Shown in pieces: positions 1 through 8,281 of a stretch of 64,000 bases of DNA; position 1 is the stretch's first letter; each line of letters starts with the position of its first letter. The notes under the pieces were generated by a model. That model was not told the DNA's origin, made no database searches, and worked only from the letters and a program-made list of their open reading frames with translations. A program made the translations under genes and the position numbers. The stretch lies in assembly GCA_947504035.1 (NCBI GenBank), contig CANNGA010000004.1, positions 124,001 to 188,000 on the forward strand. Reading direction: 5' to 3'. Origin of the DNA: an uncultured Flavobacteriaceae bacterium. Lineage in GTDB: Bacteria; Bacteroidota; Bacteroidia; Flavobacteriales; Flavobacteriaceae.

Positions 1-303
1 AGCAGCGCCTTCTAAAGAAAACGGCATACCTATAATAGGACCTGCATGTTTCATGAATTCTGGCCAAAGTAACCCCAATTCAAAAGAGAGTGCTGTACCA
101 GACACGGCACCTGTCACAAAAAAGATAGCAACGCCTTTTTGCCAAGATTTAGTAAGTTTTAAATAGGTAGGGTTTCTTGTATTTAACCATTTTTTATGCG
201 CCACAACCATAAAGAAAGGCATCACCATACCAATACAAGCAAATACGATGTGAAACATGAGTGTAAATGCCATTTGAAGTCTGGCAGCATCGAGATTGTC
301 CAT
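1..303 (-). CDS. cydA: Cytochrome bd-type quinol oxidase subunit I, N-terminal part (cut by window edge)
   Basis: Reading from the ATG at 303 towards the left edge gives 101 residues without a stop; the rest lies outside the window. The start (MDNLDAARLQMAF, then LMFHIVF) has the helix-I pattern of CydA, with His18 at the place of the conserved heme b595 ligand. A second helix (IFFVTGAVSGTALSFELG) and the segment GMPFSLEGAA match the conserved Glu-bearing region of helix III. In this family subunit I holds three hemes in the cytoplasmic membrane, oxidises quinol and reduces oxygen with high affinity. The glutaminyl cyclase gene lies upstream on the same strand, but a strong hairpin separates them. 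Family assignment is firm; the symbol assumes the usual bd subunit I. Confidence 0.85.
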   Translation of the reverse strand, partial: MDNLDAARLQMAFTLMFHIVFACIGMVMPFFMVVAHKKWLNTRNPTYLKLTKSWQKGVAIFFVTGAVSGTALSFELGLLWPEFMKHAGPIIGMPFSLEGAA

Positions 304-350
304 AAAAAAACAAGCTTTAAAATCGTACTATAAAGGTACAATTTTAAAGC
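304..350 (-). terminator. Hairpin plus T-tract directly before the cydA start codon
   Basis: Arms at 314-323 (GCTTTAAAAT) and 341-350 pair perfectly, are extended by GTAC/GTAC after one mismatch, and enclose a 7-base loop. On the minus strand the hairpin is followed by TTGTTTTTTT, which runs straight into the cydA ATG. The form is that of an intrinsic terminator for the upstream glutaminyl cyclase gene. It could also act as an attenuator of cydA. Confidence 0.65.
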
Positions 351-386
351 CTGATTTTGGTATAAAACGCCGTGTTATTTTAGGGC

Positions 387-1418
387 TTATTTTAAGATTT
401 CAACCTCAAATAATTTATCCCAATACTTACCTGTTACAAAAATGGTTTTTGTGTCTGGATTGTAAGCAATACCATTTAAAACATCTAATTTACTGTGTTG
501 TGTGACTTGGTTTTTAAGTGGTGTAAAATCAATCACACCTTCTATTGCGCCGTTAGTTGGGTTAATGATGGCGACACCGTTTTTTTGATAGCGGTTTGCA
601 TAAATTTTACCATTAATCCATTCCATTTCATTAAGCTCTGTGATTTTTCCTTTATGGGTATAGGCTTGTATTTTTGAAGTTTCAATTAATGTTTTAGGAT
701 CGAGCAACCAGATGTTTTCAGTACCATCACTTTTATACAAATGCGTTGCATTGTGCGTTAAGCCCCAACCTTCTTTACTTTTACCGTATTTAAAACTGCT
801 TTGCTTTTCTAAGGTATTTGCATCATACACAAATCCCGTGCCTTCGCGCCAGGTAAGTTGGTATATTTTGTCGTTTATAATAGTAAGCCCTTCTCCAAAA
901 TAGGCATCGTCTAAATTAATGTTTTTAAGTACGGTACCTGTGGTGTGATCTACCTGTCTTAATTTAGAGGCTTTATACTGTCCTGTACTTTCATAAAGTA
1001 ACCCTTTATGAAATTCTAAACCTTGGGTATAAGAACTGATGTCGTGAGGATAAGTATTAATAATTTTAAAGTTATAAACTTGAGGAGGCACAGCGCTTAA
1101 TACAGTGAGGGAGGAACTAATGGTTACGTGCGTACCGTCTAAATAAACAATAGCTTCTAGAGGGTGTTTGCCTAATTTATGATTGGTGAGCGCATAGGAT
1201 GTAGGAATGCGAACACCGTCTAACTTATAGTTTACAGAGTCTATCGCGTAGTTTTTTTTATTCTCTAAACCGAGTTCTAAGGTCATTGCATTAGAAATAT
1301 TGCCTTTTTTGGCATTGGTTGTAATGCTTAAATCGTTTTTCTTTTCTTCTGTACTAGGGCCACAGGCCATCATTGTATTTAATAAAATAATGACAATGAG
1401 TTGCTTATAGATTTTCAT
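387..1418 (-). CDS. Glutaminyl-peptide cyclotransferase, lipoprotein
   Basis: A 343-residue protein whose first 19 residues form a lipoprotein signal ending in MMACG (Cys19 is the likely lipidation site). Residues about 115-343 match the plant-type glutaminyl cyclase family, a beta-propeller fold, with markers such as YTQGLEF, YESTGQY, FGEGL, TWREG, GWGLT and NEMEWING. Such enzymes convert an N-terminal glutamine of an exported protein to pyroglutamate, releasing ammonia. In Bacteroidota many exported proteins begin with Gln after signal removal, which fits a periplasmic, membrane-anchored role. Residues 20-115 look like an Ig-like N-terminal region. The gene stands alone on its strand, ending at a hairpin before cydA. 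Confidence 0.85.
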   Translation of the reverse strand: MKIYKQLIVIILLNTMMACGPSTEEKKNDLSITTNAKKGNISNAMTLELGLENKKNYAIDSVNYKLDGVRIPTSYALTNHKLGKHPLEAIVYLDGTHVTISSSLTVLSAVPPQVYNFKIINTYPHDISSYTQGLEFHKGLLYESTGQYKASKLRQVDHTTGTVLKNINLDDAYFGEGLTIINDKIYQLTWREGTGFVYDANTLEKQSSFKYGKSKEGWGLTHNATHLYKSDGTENIWLLDPKTLIETSKIQAYTHKGKITELNEMEWINGKIYANRYQKNGVAIINPTNGAIEGVIDFTPLKNQVTQHSKLDVLNGIAYNPDTKTIFVTGKYWDKLFEVEILK

Positions 1419-1472
1419 GGATTTGCTAATTTTACATCGAATATATTTATTTAAAATCGGTTTAAAAAATCA

Positions 1473-1502
1473 TTGTGAAACTTTTAAAAGATTGTATATT
1501 TG
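1473..1502 (+). promoter_or_regulatory. Promoter of the SRP RNA gene
   Basis: TTG at 1473-1475, a 19-base spacer, and TATATTTG at 1495-1502 match the Bacteroidota housekeeping promoter (TTG-N19-TAnnTTTG). The predicted RNA 5' end at 1508 lies six bases beyond the -7 box, so position and spacing both agree. Confidence 0.8.
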
Positions 1503-1507
1503 CACTC

Positions 1508-1601
1508 GGCAAGTCCTACACAACTAGCTCCTGTAGAATCCTCCAGGGCGGGAACGCAGCAAAGGTATACGGTTGTAGCAGTGTGATGTAGGTAGCTTGC
1601 C
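1508..1601 (+). ncRNA. ffs: Signal recognition particle RNA, small bacterial type
   Basis: About 94 bases. The ends GGCAAG and CTTGCC pair to close a long hairpin. The apical domain CCTCCAGGGCGGGAACGCAGCAAAGG contains the conserved GGAA tetraloop closed by G-C pairs and the asymmetric AGCA loop that binds the Ffh M domain. This is the 4.5S-type RNA that works with Ffh and FtsY to target membrane proteins. It has its own promoter and is followed by T-rich sequence and a strong hairpin at 1648. Strand is fixed by the orientation of the tetraloop and asymmetric loop. Confidence 0.92.
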
Positions 1602-1647
1602 TTTTTTTATGCAAAAAAGCTTTTACTAAAAAAGCATCCTTATATTT

Positions 1648-1687
1648 AAAAAGATTTGTCACTATAGTTGAGTGACAAATCTTTTTT
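1648..1687. terminator. Strong hairpin terminator downstream of the SRP RNA
   Basis: A perfect 16-bp stem (1648-1663 with 1671-1686; core GATTTGTCACT) and a 7-base loop, with an A-run on the left and a T-run on the right. It can terminate in either direction. On the plus strand it follows the SRP RNA by about 45 bases. Confidence 0.75.
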
Positions 1688-2177
1688 AGTTTATAAATGT
1701 TTTGTGTGTGTCCTTAGATTACAGTTTTGGAATTTATAAGGCTCAAGAACGAAGCTTGTGTTTAAGCAAAAATTTGCGTTAGTCTGAATAAAAAGAATTC
1801 CACATTTCTAACGCCTTTGAATTGCCTTCTAAAAACTTTGGTTTTCATCTTAAAGGGTTTTATATGAGGTATTTGTACTTCTGCTATCAAAGTAGTTTAG
1901 TATGGACTGATAATTTAAACGAATAGAGTTTGCTAATAAGAGCGTGTTATAAATGCCATAAATTAAACTTACGAACTAACACACCCCTATATCCCTCTTC
2001 ATAGAGGGGACTTTAGTAGCTGCTTTTAATTTTGAGAGTTAGCGTTGGAGAGTATAAGATTTAAAGCCATACCTTTATAATAACTAATACCGAAATTAAA
2101 ATGAACAGCGTACTATAAATTCTAATGATTTCGTTAAAAAAAGAACGGCGCTTTTTTATCTAAATTTGAAATTACAA
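1688..2177. other. Intergenic stretch without a recognisable gene
   Basis: No open frame of note. A short hairpin, CCCTCT-TCAT-AGAGGG at 1993-2008, sits in the middle. TAAATTTG at 2161-2168 matches the -7 promoter box just before the next gene, but no good -33 TTG sits at the expected distance. Confidence 0.5.
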
Positions 2178-2714
2178 ATGAGAACTGAAAAAAAACATAC
2201 AGAACAAGAGCTTTTAGAGAAGATAGAAGCTTTTAGGCCTGAAAATGAAGATTTCACACCTTTAGGGACCCTTTTTGATGAACTTTATGACAAGTTTTTA
2301 AAAACAAATACATCAAATAAAGCAATGGTTACTTTATTTAAAGTACTAGAAAGGTTCAGTGCGGTAAGTGAACCTCATGTGTTTTGGGATATAATGGGTG
2401 TACTAGAAGATATGCAGGGGTTTGAACAAGAATATGTGAATTCTTTAAAACGAAAAGCTTCCGACATAACGATTATGAATCTAAGTGCATTTTTTAACTC
2501 TGGTATTAGACATATAGGAAATGAAAATATGGAAGACCTCTTAGCCCATATTACGAATAATCCTAATACAGCAAGTTCTATAGTGGACTATATAAAAGAA
2601 GAATTTGTTGAAATTGAAGCGGATAAGGTTAGCGATGATGTTGAACCCATAAAAAATAGACCAAATAAAAGGGCTACAGAAAACAATAAGCAGTGGTGGC
2701 AATTCTGGAAGTAA
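2178..2714 (+). CDS. Hypothetical soluble protein
   Basis: 178 residues from the ATG at 2178. The frame is open a few codons further upstream, but only a TTG precedes it there. I do not recognise the family. The sequence is acidic and mostly helical, with no signal peptide or membrane segment, and ends in a basic, tryptophan-rich tail (QWWQFWK). That tail is common at the C terminus of small cytoplasmic proteins that touch membranes or partners, but its meaning here is unknown. It stands alone between long non-coding stretches, next to a RadC-like gene, a setting more typical of acquired DNA than of an operon. Confidence 0.6.
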   Translation: MRTEKKHTEQELLEKIEAFRPENEDFTPLGTLFDELYDKFLKTNTSNKAMVTLFKVLERFSAVSEPHVFWDIMGVLEDMQGFEQEYVNSLKRKASDITIMNLSAFFNSGIRHIGNENMEDLLAHITNNPNTASSIVDYIKEEFVEIEADKVSDDVEPIKNRPNKRATENNKQWWQFWK

Positions 2715-2980
2715 AAGAGATTAGTAATGGTTTGCGCACTAAACAGGATATAGAGAACTATATTTAGTTATATAATTAGAGAATCTTGAAAATTGATTTT
2801 TTGAACCCTTAAATTTAATAGTTTGTTTAAAACTATTAAGACCATATTTATCTAAAAATAAGCCAATGGAATAGTTTATAAACGAAAAAGATATGTCGTA
2901 TATCGCACTTAAATACAAGCAAAGTAAAAAATGCTATTTTTAGCAGGACTTCAATTTTAAAAAAATCTTACATTTACGTT

Positions 2981-3604
2981 ATGGATATTAAATTGACAGA
3001 AGACGAAAAGATTAAGATTTTGAATTCCGATGATATTTATGGCATTATGCAAAAAATATTGCTTCGAGAAAACAAAATAGACCAAAACAGAGAGCATTTT
3101 TGGGTTATTGGATTGGAGAACAATAACCGCATTCTTTTTATTGAATTGATAAGTCTAGGAACAGTTAATAAAACATTTGCAGAGCCAATGGAAGTCTTTA
3201 GCTTTGCATTGCAAAAAAGGGCTGTAAAGATAATTTTGTGTCATAACCACCCAAGTGGCGAATTAAGGCCTTCTGAAGGCGATAAGGACATCTCAGACCG
3301 ATTAATTCAAGTTGGAATTATTGTAGACACTCAAGTTCTTGACCACTTGATTATATCTGATAAAAGTTATTTAAGTTTTGCCGATACGGGGCTGTTAGAC
3401 GAATTGAAAAAAAGCACAAAGTATGTTCCTAAATATGTGTTAGAGCAGCGGTTTAAAAAAGAAGCTACAGCTATTGCCAATAGGAAGAAAACCGTAGAAA
3501 TAGCGAAAGAATTGAAGCGCAATGGTGTCGATAACCCAACAATAGCCTTATCAACAGGACTTTCTATTGCAGAGGTTGAAAAACTAAGAGTAAAAAAACG
3601 CTAA
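2981..3604 (+). CDS. RadC-like JAB/MPN domain protein with an extra C-terminal helix-turn-helix-like tail
   Basis: 207 residues. Residues 15-135 form the RadC/JAB fold with a complete metalloprotease-type motif: His88 and His90 in HNHPSG, then Ser98 and Asp101. The usual N-terminal helix-hairpin-helix part of full-length RadC (about 225 residues) is absent. In its place there is a C-terminal extension (about 140-207) with a basic helix and a segment TVEIAKELKRNG...GLSIAEVEKL. This resembles tails found on Rpn/PD-(D/E)XK transposon-associated proteins. The biochemical role of RadC proteins is unsettled; short versions are frequent on mobile islands. The gene is monocistronic. The JAB assignment is firm, the tail comparison is from memory. 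Confidence 0.8.
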   Translation: MDIKLTEDEKIKILNSDDIYGIMQKILLRENKIDQNREHFWVIGLENNNRILFIELISLGTVNKTFAEPMEVFSFALQKRAVKIILCHNHPSGELRPSEGDKDISDRLIQVGIIVDTQVLDHLIISDKSYLSFADTGLLDELKKSTKYVPKYVLEQRFKKEATAIANRKKTVEIAKELKRNGVDNPTIALSTGLSIAEVEKLRVKKR

Positions 3605-3865
3605 GCCCAAACCCTTAACAATTTTTATAAATAACACAGTCTATGCTTAAGTAAGAACGGTGTTTTTGTAGCTTTTTAATTGCGTTTAGAAAAAATCTGT
3701 GTATACTAAATCTCAACTGTCTTTATATGTGATGTTACATACAATACCAAAAACTATTTTAATACTAGTATTTCTAGTCTTTTCAAATTTGTTTAATCTA
3801 TAAAAGTGGATAAAATAGATTTAAAAAGGCATAGATATATAGAACTGTTGTCATTAGCTAAAAAA

Positions 3866-4360
3866 ATGGATAGAGTAAAAGCTTGCATGACATTAGTTGC
3901 TGTTAGAGTATCTATATTCCTATTAACAACAGGCTGCTCTCACTTACATTCTAATATCTATAGAAATGAAATATATCTCCTTAAAAAAAGCGATTTAGAG
4001 TGGCAAGGCGTATTTAAGAATACGAGTATCTTAGAGATTCCTATAATTAAACCTAATAGTTCTGTAATATATACATCCTCTTCAGATAACCCACATGGCA
4101 TTAGGGATATGACTGTCGAATATGATAGTAAACAGCAAATAGACAAACTCATTTCAATTACTTTATCAAGACTCAAAAAAAAAGGATTTAAAATAAATAG
4201 AGGAAAGGTATTTTGTGGTGCATGGAGTTGGAGGAATACTACGGGTAGTAATAGGACAGAATATCACGGTAGATCCTCAAAAAAAGAATGTTTATATCTC
4301 GAATTTATAGAAAGTGAGAATCTAGTAAAAGTTAATGTAGGTATTGCAAATCGTCTCTAA
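3866..4360 (+). CDS. Hypothetical lipoprotein
   Basis: 164 residues if started at the ATG at 3866. The frame is open back to a GTG at 3806, which would add 20 residues before the signal peptide. The later ATG places a short charged start, a hydrophobic stretch and the lipobox TTGC in normal order, so I prefer it. The mature part is of mixed alpha/beta type, with a C-terminal region containing FCGAWSWRN and YLEFIES; I do not recognise it. No neighbours in the same transcription unit. It faces the DUF6952-like gene, with a terminator between them. Confidence 0.55.
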   Translation: MDRVKACMTLVAVRVSIFLLTTGCSHLHSNIYRNEIYLLKKSDLEWQGVFKNTSILEIPIIKPNSSVIYTSSSDNPHGIRDMTVEYDSKQQIDKLISITLSRLKKKGFKINRGKVFCGAWSWRNTTGSNRTEYHGRSSKKECLYLEFIESENLVKVNVGIANRL

Positions 4361-4397
4361 AAAAACTTATAACGTGTTGATATGGTTTACTACATAC

Positions 4398-4426
4398 AAA
4401 AAAAACCACCTCATTACAAGGTGGTT
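4398..4426 (-). terminator. Intrinsic terminator of the peroxiredoxin-thioredoxin operon
   Basis: AACCACC (4404-4410) pairs with GGTGGTT (4420-4426) across a 9-base loop. On the minus strand it is followed by a run of T (A at 4398-4405 on the plus strand). Confidence 0.8.
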
Positions 4427-4457
4427 CTTCGCTAATAATCAATTCTTCTTTTTCAAT

Positions 4458-4715
4458 TTAAGAATCTATAGAACCCATAACACGTTGCATGAACGTATTT
4501 AAGGCTTCCTTTTTTGGCGTACCATTTACAGTCATTTTATGAACTTCAAGGGCGCCATATAAGTTTGAAATTAGTTCTCCCATCACATCCAGTTCTTCGT
4601 CTTTCAAGGAAGGAACTTCTGTTAAGGCTTCTAATGTTTCAATAGTTTCAACAACGAAATCTTCGTCGTTGGCTTCTATAAAATTTGTTAAGTGTTTAAT
4701 TACTGGTAACTTCAT
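4458..4715 (-). CDS. Small conserved protein of the thioredoxin operon (DUF6952-like)
   Basis: 85 residues, acidic, predicted all-helical, with no cysteine and no signal. I believe it belongs to the small flavobacterial family DUF6952, but only from memory. Its start overlaps the end of the thioredoxin gene by 20 bases, so the two are translationally coupled. It is the last gene of a peroxiredoxin-thioredoxin operon. The conserved placement suggests a helper role in peroxide defence, but nothing in the sequence shows a mechanism. Confidence 0.8.
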   Translation of the reverse strand: MKLPVIKHLTNFIEANDEDFVVETIETLEALTEVPSLKDEELDVMGELISNLYGALEVHKMTVNGTPKKEALNTFMQRVMGSIDS

Positions 4716-5010
4716 TAACGAGGTCTTTTAAAACATCAAACTTATTGGTTTGAACTTGGTTAATAAATTCGCCATTTTTAAAAGTAGCAAAGGTTGGTAA
4801 ATTATCTACTGTAGCTAATTTTCTAGATTCAGGAAATTTTTCGGCATCAGCTATAACAAAGGTGATGTCTTCAAGTTCTGAAGCTAATTTTTTAACCTTA
4901 GGCTTCATGATGCGACAATTACCACACCAAGTTGCCGAGTATTGAACAACTACAGTTTTATGTTCTGCGATAACGTTTTGTAAGTTATCTTGGTCTAATT
5001 CTTTTACCAT
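4696..5010 (-). CDS. Thioredoxin family protein
   Basis: 104 residues, the length of a single thioredoxin domain, with no signal peptide, so cytoplasmic. The active site is WCGNC (Cys29, Cys32) rather than the classic WCGPC. The cis-proline loop is present as NLPTF. It most likely reduces the peroxiredoxin encoded just upstream, or another disulfide target. It lies 82 bases downstream of the peroxiredoxin gene on the same strand and overlaps the next small gene. The Asn in place of Pro in the active site should change its redox potential compared with standard thioredoxin. Confidence 0.9.
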   Translation of the reverse strand: MVKELDQDNLQNVIAEHKTVVVQYSATWCGNCRIMKPKVKKLASELEDITFVIADAEKFPESRKLATVDNLPTFATFKNGEFINQVQTNKFDVLKDLVNEVTSN

Positions 5011-5092
5011 AAGTACTAATTTTAAGGGTTACACTTAGAAACACACTACTGCTTTATTAAAGCACGGTGCATAAGTATTAAAAATGGACTGT

Positions 5093-5737
5093 TTAGTTAA
5101 CGTTAGCAGCTAAATATTCAGCAACACCATCTCTATTGGCATTCATAGCAGATTTACCTTCTTCCCAGTTTGCTGGACATACTTCTCCTTTTTCTTGTAC
5201 ATGCGTTAAAGCATCTACCAAACGAATGTATTCTTGTACATTTCTACCTAATGGCATGTTGTTGATACTTTCGTGTTGTACAACACCTTCTTCATCAATA
5301 ATATAAGTTGCTCTGTACGTAACATTGTCACCTTCAACAGTAACGATTCCGCTGTCTTCGTTATAAGTTTCGTTAGTTATATCTAAAATGCCTAATGTTG
5401 ATGCTAAATTTCTGTTAGAATCTGCCAATATAGGGTACGTTACACCTTCAATACCACCATTGTCTTTTTCGGTGTTTAACCATGCAAAGTGTACTTCTGG
5501 TGTGTCACAAGATGCGCCAATTATAACTGTATTTCTTTTTTCAAATTCACCTAAAGCAGCTTGAAATGCGTGTAATTCTGTAGGACATACAAATGTAAAA
5601 TCTTTTGGGTACCAAAATAAAACGACTTTCTTCTTATTGTTTATTGCTTCTTCAAGTACATTTAATTTAAAAGTATCACCCAAATCGTTCATTGCGTCTA
5701 CATTTAAATCTGGAAATTTTTTACCTACAAATGCCAT
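5093..5737 (-). CDS. Peroxiredoxin, typical 2-Cys (AhpC/Prx1 type)
   Basis: 214 residues. The peroxidatic cysteine is Cys51 in FVCPTE and the resolving cysteine is Cys187 in EVCPANW, the pattern of decameric typical 2-Cys enzymes that reduce hydrogen peroxide and alkyl peroxides. No signal peptide. It is the first gene of a three-gene operon with a thioredoxin-like protein and a small conserved protein. A good promoter lies about 40-70 bases upstream. Length and motifs match the family over the whole protein. Confidence 0.93.
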   Translation of the reverse strand: MAFVGKKFPDLNVDAMNDLGDTFKLNVLEEAINNKKKVVLFWYPKDFTFVCPTELHAFQAALGEFEKRNTVIIGASCDTPEVHFAWLNTEKDNGGIEGVTYPILADSNRNLASTLGILDITNETYNEDSGIVTVEGDNVTYRATYIIDEEGVVQHESINNMPLGRNVQEYIRLVDALTHVQEKGEVCPANWEEGKSAMNANRDGVAEYLAANVN

Positions 5738-5778
5738 AGTAATATGTTTTTAGTTTTTGTTTAAATTGAATTCTGCTG

Positions 5779-5809
5779 CAAAACTAGTTGATGTATTCGC
5801 ATGTTGAAA
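5779..5809 (-). promoter_or_regulatory. Probable promoter of the peroxiredoxin operon
   Basis: On the minus strand TAGTTTTG (5786-5779) fits the -7 box TAnnTTTG. TTTC (5809-5806), one base from TTTG, lies 19 bases upstream. The expected start site falls about 35 bases before the gene. Confidence 0.55.
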
Positions 5810-6018
5810 TAGATAGCAATTATTAATTCTTATGAAGTGATAGTAATTGCGTATCACTAAAAAAAGAGGTTTTAGTTTTTTAGAATGTCATAAAAAAATA
5901 AGCTGCTAAATATCAAATTAATAAAACGTGTGAATGCTCTAAAAACAGATGTGTTTTTGAAGTCATAAAACGAGATCATAAAAACGACAATTATTTTAAA
6001 CTTAAGTTTTTTTAGAGT

Positions 6019-7494
6019 TTAAGATGATGATGCCGATGCTTTTGGAACTGTTTTGTGTGTTTTAAGCATTTTTATTTTAAGTGCTAAGGCTGCAAATAAG
6101 AGTGTTGTGAATGGACTTAACCAATTAAAAATAGCGTATATAAAATAAGCGCTAACGCTAACACCTAAAACACTAGATTGATAGGCGCCACATGTATTCC
6201 AAGGTATAAGAACAGAGGTAACCGTACCAGAATCTTCTAATGTACGACTTAAATTTTCTGGAGCGAGTCCTTTATCACGGTATGCATTTTTAAACATCTT
6301 TCCAGGAATCACAATAGAAAGGTACTGGTCTGAGGTGATGAGATTTAAACCCAAACAGCTTAATACGGTACTGGCAAAAAGACCAAAAATAGAACTGGCT
6401 ACAGTTAATAGAGTGCTGGTAAGTTTTGTAAGCGCACCTATACCTTCCATAGCACCGCCAAATACCATGGCACATATAATAAGGTATACAGTCCAAAGCA
6501 TGCCTTTCATCCCTCCAGACGAAAACAATTCTGTAAGCAATGGTACTGCAGTTGTAATTTGTGTATCTGAAACTATAGCGTTTAAAAGAACTGTAAATTT
6601 TGAAGGTCCTAAAGTTTTGAGCAGCTCGTTTTGAAAAATTAATGAGAAAATAGCAGCTAAAATAATACCAGTGCCAAGGGCGATAAGTGGTTTTGTTTTT
6701 AACAAAATAAGTGCGATAACGGTTAAAGGCACTATGAATAGTAGCGGCGTGATATGAAATGTTTCAAGTAATGTTGTAGAGAGCAGGCTCACATCGGCCT
6801 GTCCAGAGGTATCTAAAGTACTGCTTAGAATTGTAAATACTATAAGTGTAATGATAATAGTAGGTGTTGTGGTAATACTCATGTAACGAATATGCGTAAA
6901 AAGGTCTGTACCTGCCATAGCAGGCGCTAGGTTTGTAGTATCACTTAAAGGGGACATTTTATCTCCAAAGTAAGCTCCAGAAATTACCGCACCCGCAATC
7001 ATGCCAGGAGCAATGTTTAATGCCGTGCCTATACCTACCAAAGCTATACCAACGGTAGCAGAGGTGGTCCATGAACTTCCTGTGGCAATAGAAATAATCG
7101 CAGCAATTACAACACAAGCAGGTAAAAAAACAGCAGGACTTAATACCTGTAGCCCATAATAGACCATAGCAGGAATAATACCGCTTACAAGCCATGTGCC
7201 AGCCAAAGCACCTACTAAAAACAAAATGAGAATAGGACTAAAAACACTTTTTAGATTGTCCCATATCTCGGCTAGAATATCTTGCCATCTTACTTTTTTC
7301 AAAAAACCAATACCAACGGCTATGCTTGCACCTACTAATAATAGTATTTGGTTAGAATAAGTTCCTATAAGTTCCCCCTCTGCATAAATAATATTGTAGG
7401 CCAGTAGAAGCATCAATAAACCTACAGGAAGTAAGGCTTGAGTAAGGCTTAATTCTTTTTTGGAAACAAAGGGATCAGGTTTCGTTGTCATCAT
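6019..7494 (-). CDS. nhaC: Na+/H+ antiporter, NhaC family
   Basis: 491 residues with about a dozen hydrophobic segments. The family hallmarks are present: TGSSWTTSATVG in the middle and SGAYFGDKMSPLSDTTNLAP about 30 residues on, plus SGTVTSVLIPWNTCGAYQ near the C terminus. NhaC proteins exchange sodium for protons across the cytoplasmic membrane, supporting pH and salt balance, which suits a marine flavobacterium. It is transcribed alone. The 281-base gap downstream holds no clear terminator, only A+T-rich sequence. Confidence 0.9.
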   Translation of the reverse strand: MMTTKPDPFVSKKELSLTQALLPVGLLMLLLAYNIIYAEGELIGTYSNQILLLVGASIAVGIGFLKKVRWQDILAEIWDNLKSVFSPILILFLVGALAGTWLVSGIIPAMVYYGLQVLSPAVFLPACVVIAAIISIATGSSWTTSATVGIALVGIGTALNIAPGMIAGAVISGAYFGDKMSPLSDTTNLAPAMAGTDLFTHIRYMSITTTPTIIITLIVFTILSSTLDTSGQADVSLLSTTLLETFHITPLLFIVPLTVIALILLKTKPLIALGTGIILAAIFSLIFQNELLKTLGPSKFTVLLNAIVSDTQITTAVPLLTELFSSGGMKGMLWTVYLIICAMVFGGAMEGIGALTKLTSTLLTVASSIFGLFASTVLSCLGLNLITSDQYLSIVIPGKMFKNAYRDKGLAPENLSRTLEDSGTVTSVLIPWNTCGAYQSSVLGVSVSAYFIYAIFNWLSPFTTLLFAALALKIKMLKTHKTVPKASASSS

Positions 7495-7723
7495 TCTTAG
7501 TTTAAGAAGTAATGTTACAATAATCTGTAAATTATACCAAAGTTTCGTTTTAAATTTACTAGTAATTTGATAATCTTTAATTTAAGATGTATTTCAATGT
7601 GACTTCTTAAAATATTAGGGGTCTTACTTATAGAGATAAAAAAGTTGAATAAAAAATGTAATACATCGGTTATATTACGACAGATTAGGAGATTAGATCC
7701 ATTACTTTTATCAATACAACCAT

Positions 7724-8128
7724 ATGAAAAATTTATATCCCTCAGTAACATTTTGTAATACGCTTCTCCTTTCTGTATACAATAGTTTAAAACCCTCGTT
7801 AAAACAAGTGTCTAAACGTGAGATGTATAGTAATAGATTGCAACCAGAGTTAGTTAAGGTAACAGCTCAAGGCGATACATTATCTGAGGATGCTAATTTT
7901 GAAACAACATCGCTTCGGTTAAAATTGGATAAATACAATACGGTATTAAACATAAGTTTAAGAACGTTGGAGTATGTACAGTTCATGGAAAATAGTACAG
8001 AAAAAACGTCTATAAATCAGTATTTTAGAGAGCTTTTTAGTTTAAAGACGACCGTAGAAGAACAAATTATTAAGGCTACTGAAAAAATTAGTCACTACAA
8101 ATTTTTATTAGAAGCTTCTAAAGCTTAA
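7724..8128 (+). CDS. Hypothetical small protein
   Basis: 134 residues from the ATG at 7724; an internal ATG at 7823 would give a 101-residue form. The C-terminal two thirds are helical and charged, with a possible short coiled coil (residues about 60-130). There is no clear signal or membrane segment, although the first 20 residues are moderately hydrophobic. I do not recognise it. It lies between the divergent nhaC gene and a membrane hydrolase gene, with more than 100 bases on each side, so it is probably its own unit. Confidence 0.5.
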   Translation: MKNLYPSVTFCNTLLLSVYNSLKPSLKQVSKREMYSNRLQPELVKVTAQGDTLSEDANFETTSLRLKLDKYNTVLNISLRTLEYVQFMENSTEKTSINQYFRELFSLKTTVEEQIIKATEKISHYKFLLEASKA

Positions 8129-8281
8129 ATTTAAATGGGGTCTAAAAATGCTTTTTGAAATAGTAATACCCCGCTGTCTTTCATTTAAATCTTCTAAGGC
8201 AATAATAGTTAAATCCCATGTTAAATTCTAAATAAGAAATAGCATTACTTTCAACTTTAATTGTATTTTTATCCATGTCAT

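Noticed and set aside
1993-2008. CCCTCT-TCAT-AGAGGG hairpin as a terminator
   Set aside because: No T-tract follows and no gene ends nearby; possibly a short dispersed repeat, not enough to call.
7515-7751. Minus-strand 78-codon frame upstream of nhaC
   Set aside because: It overlaps the start of the plus-strand gene at 7724, has no recognisable domain, and reads like A+T-rich chance sequence.
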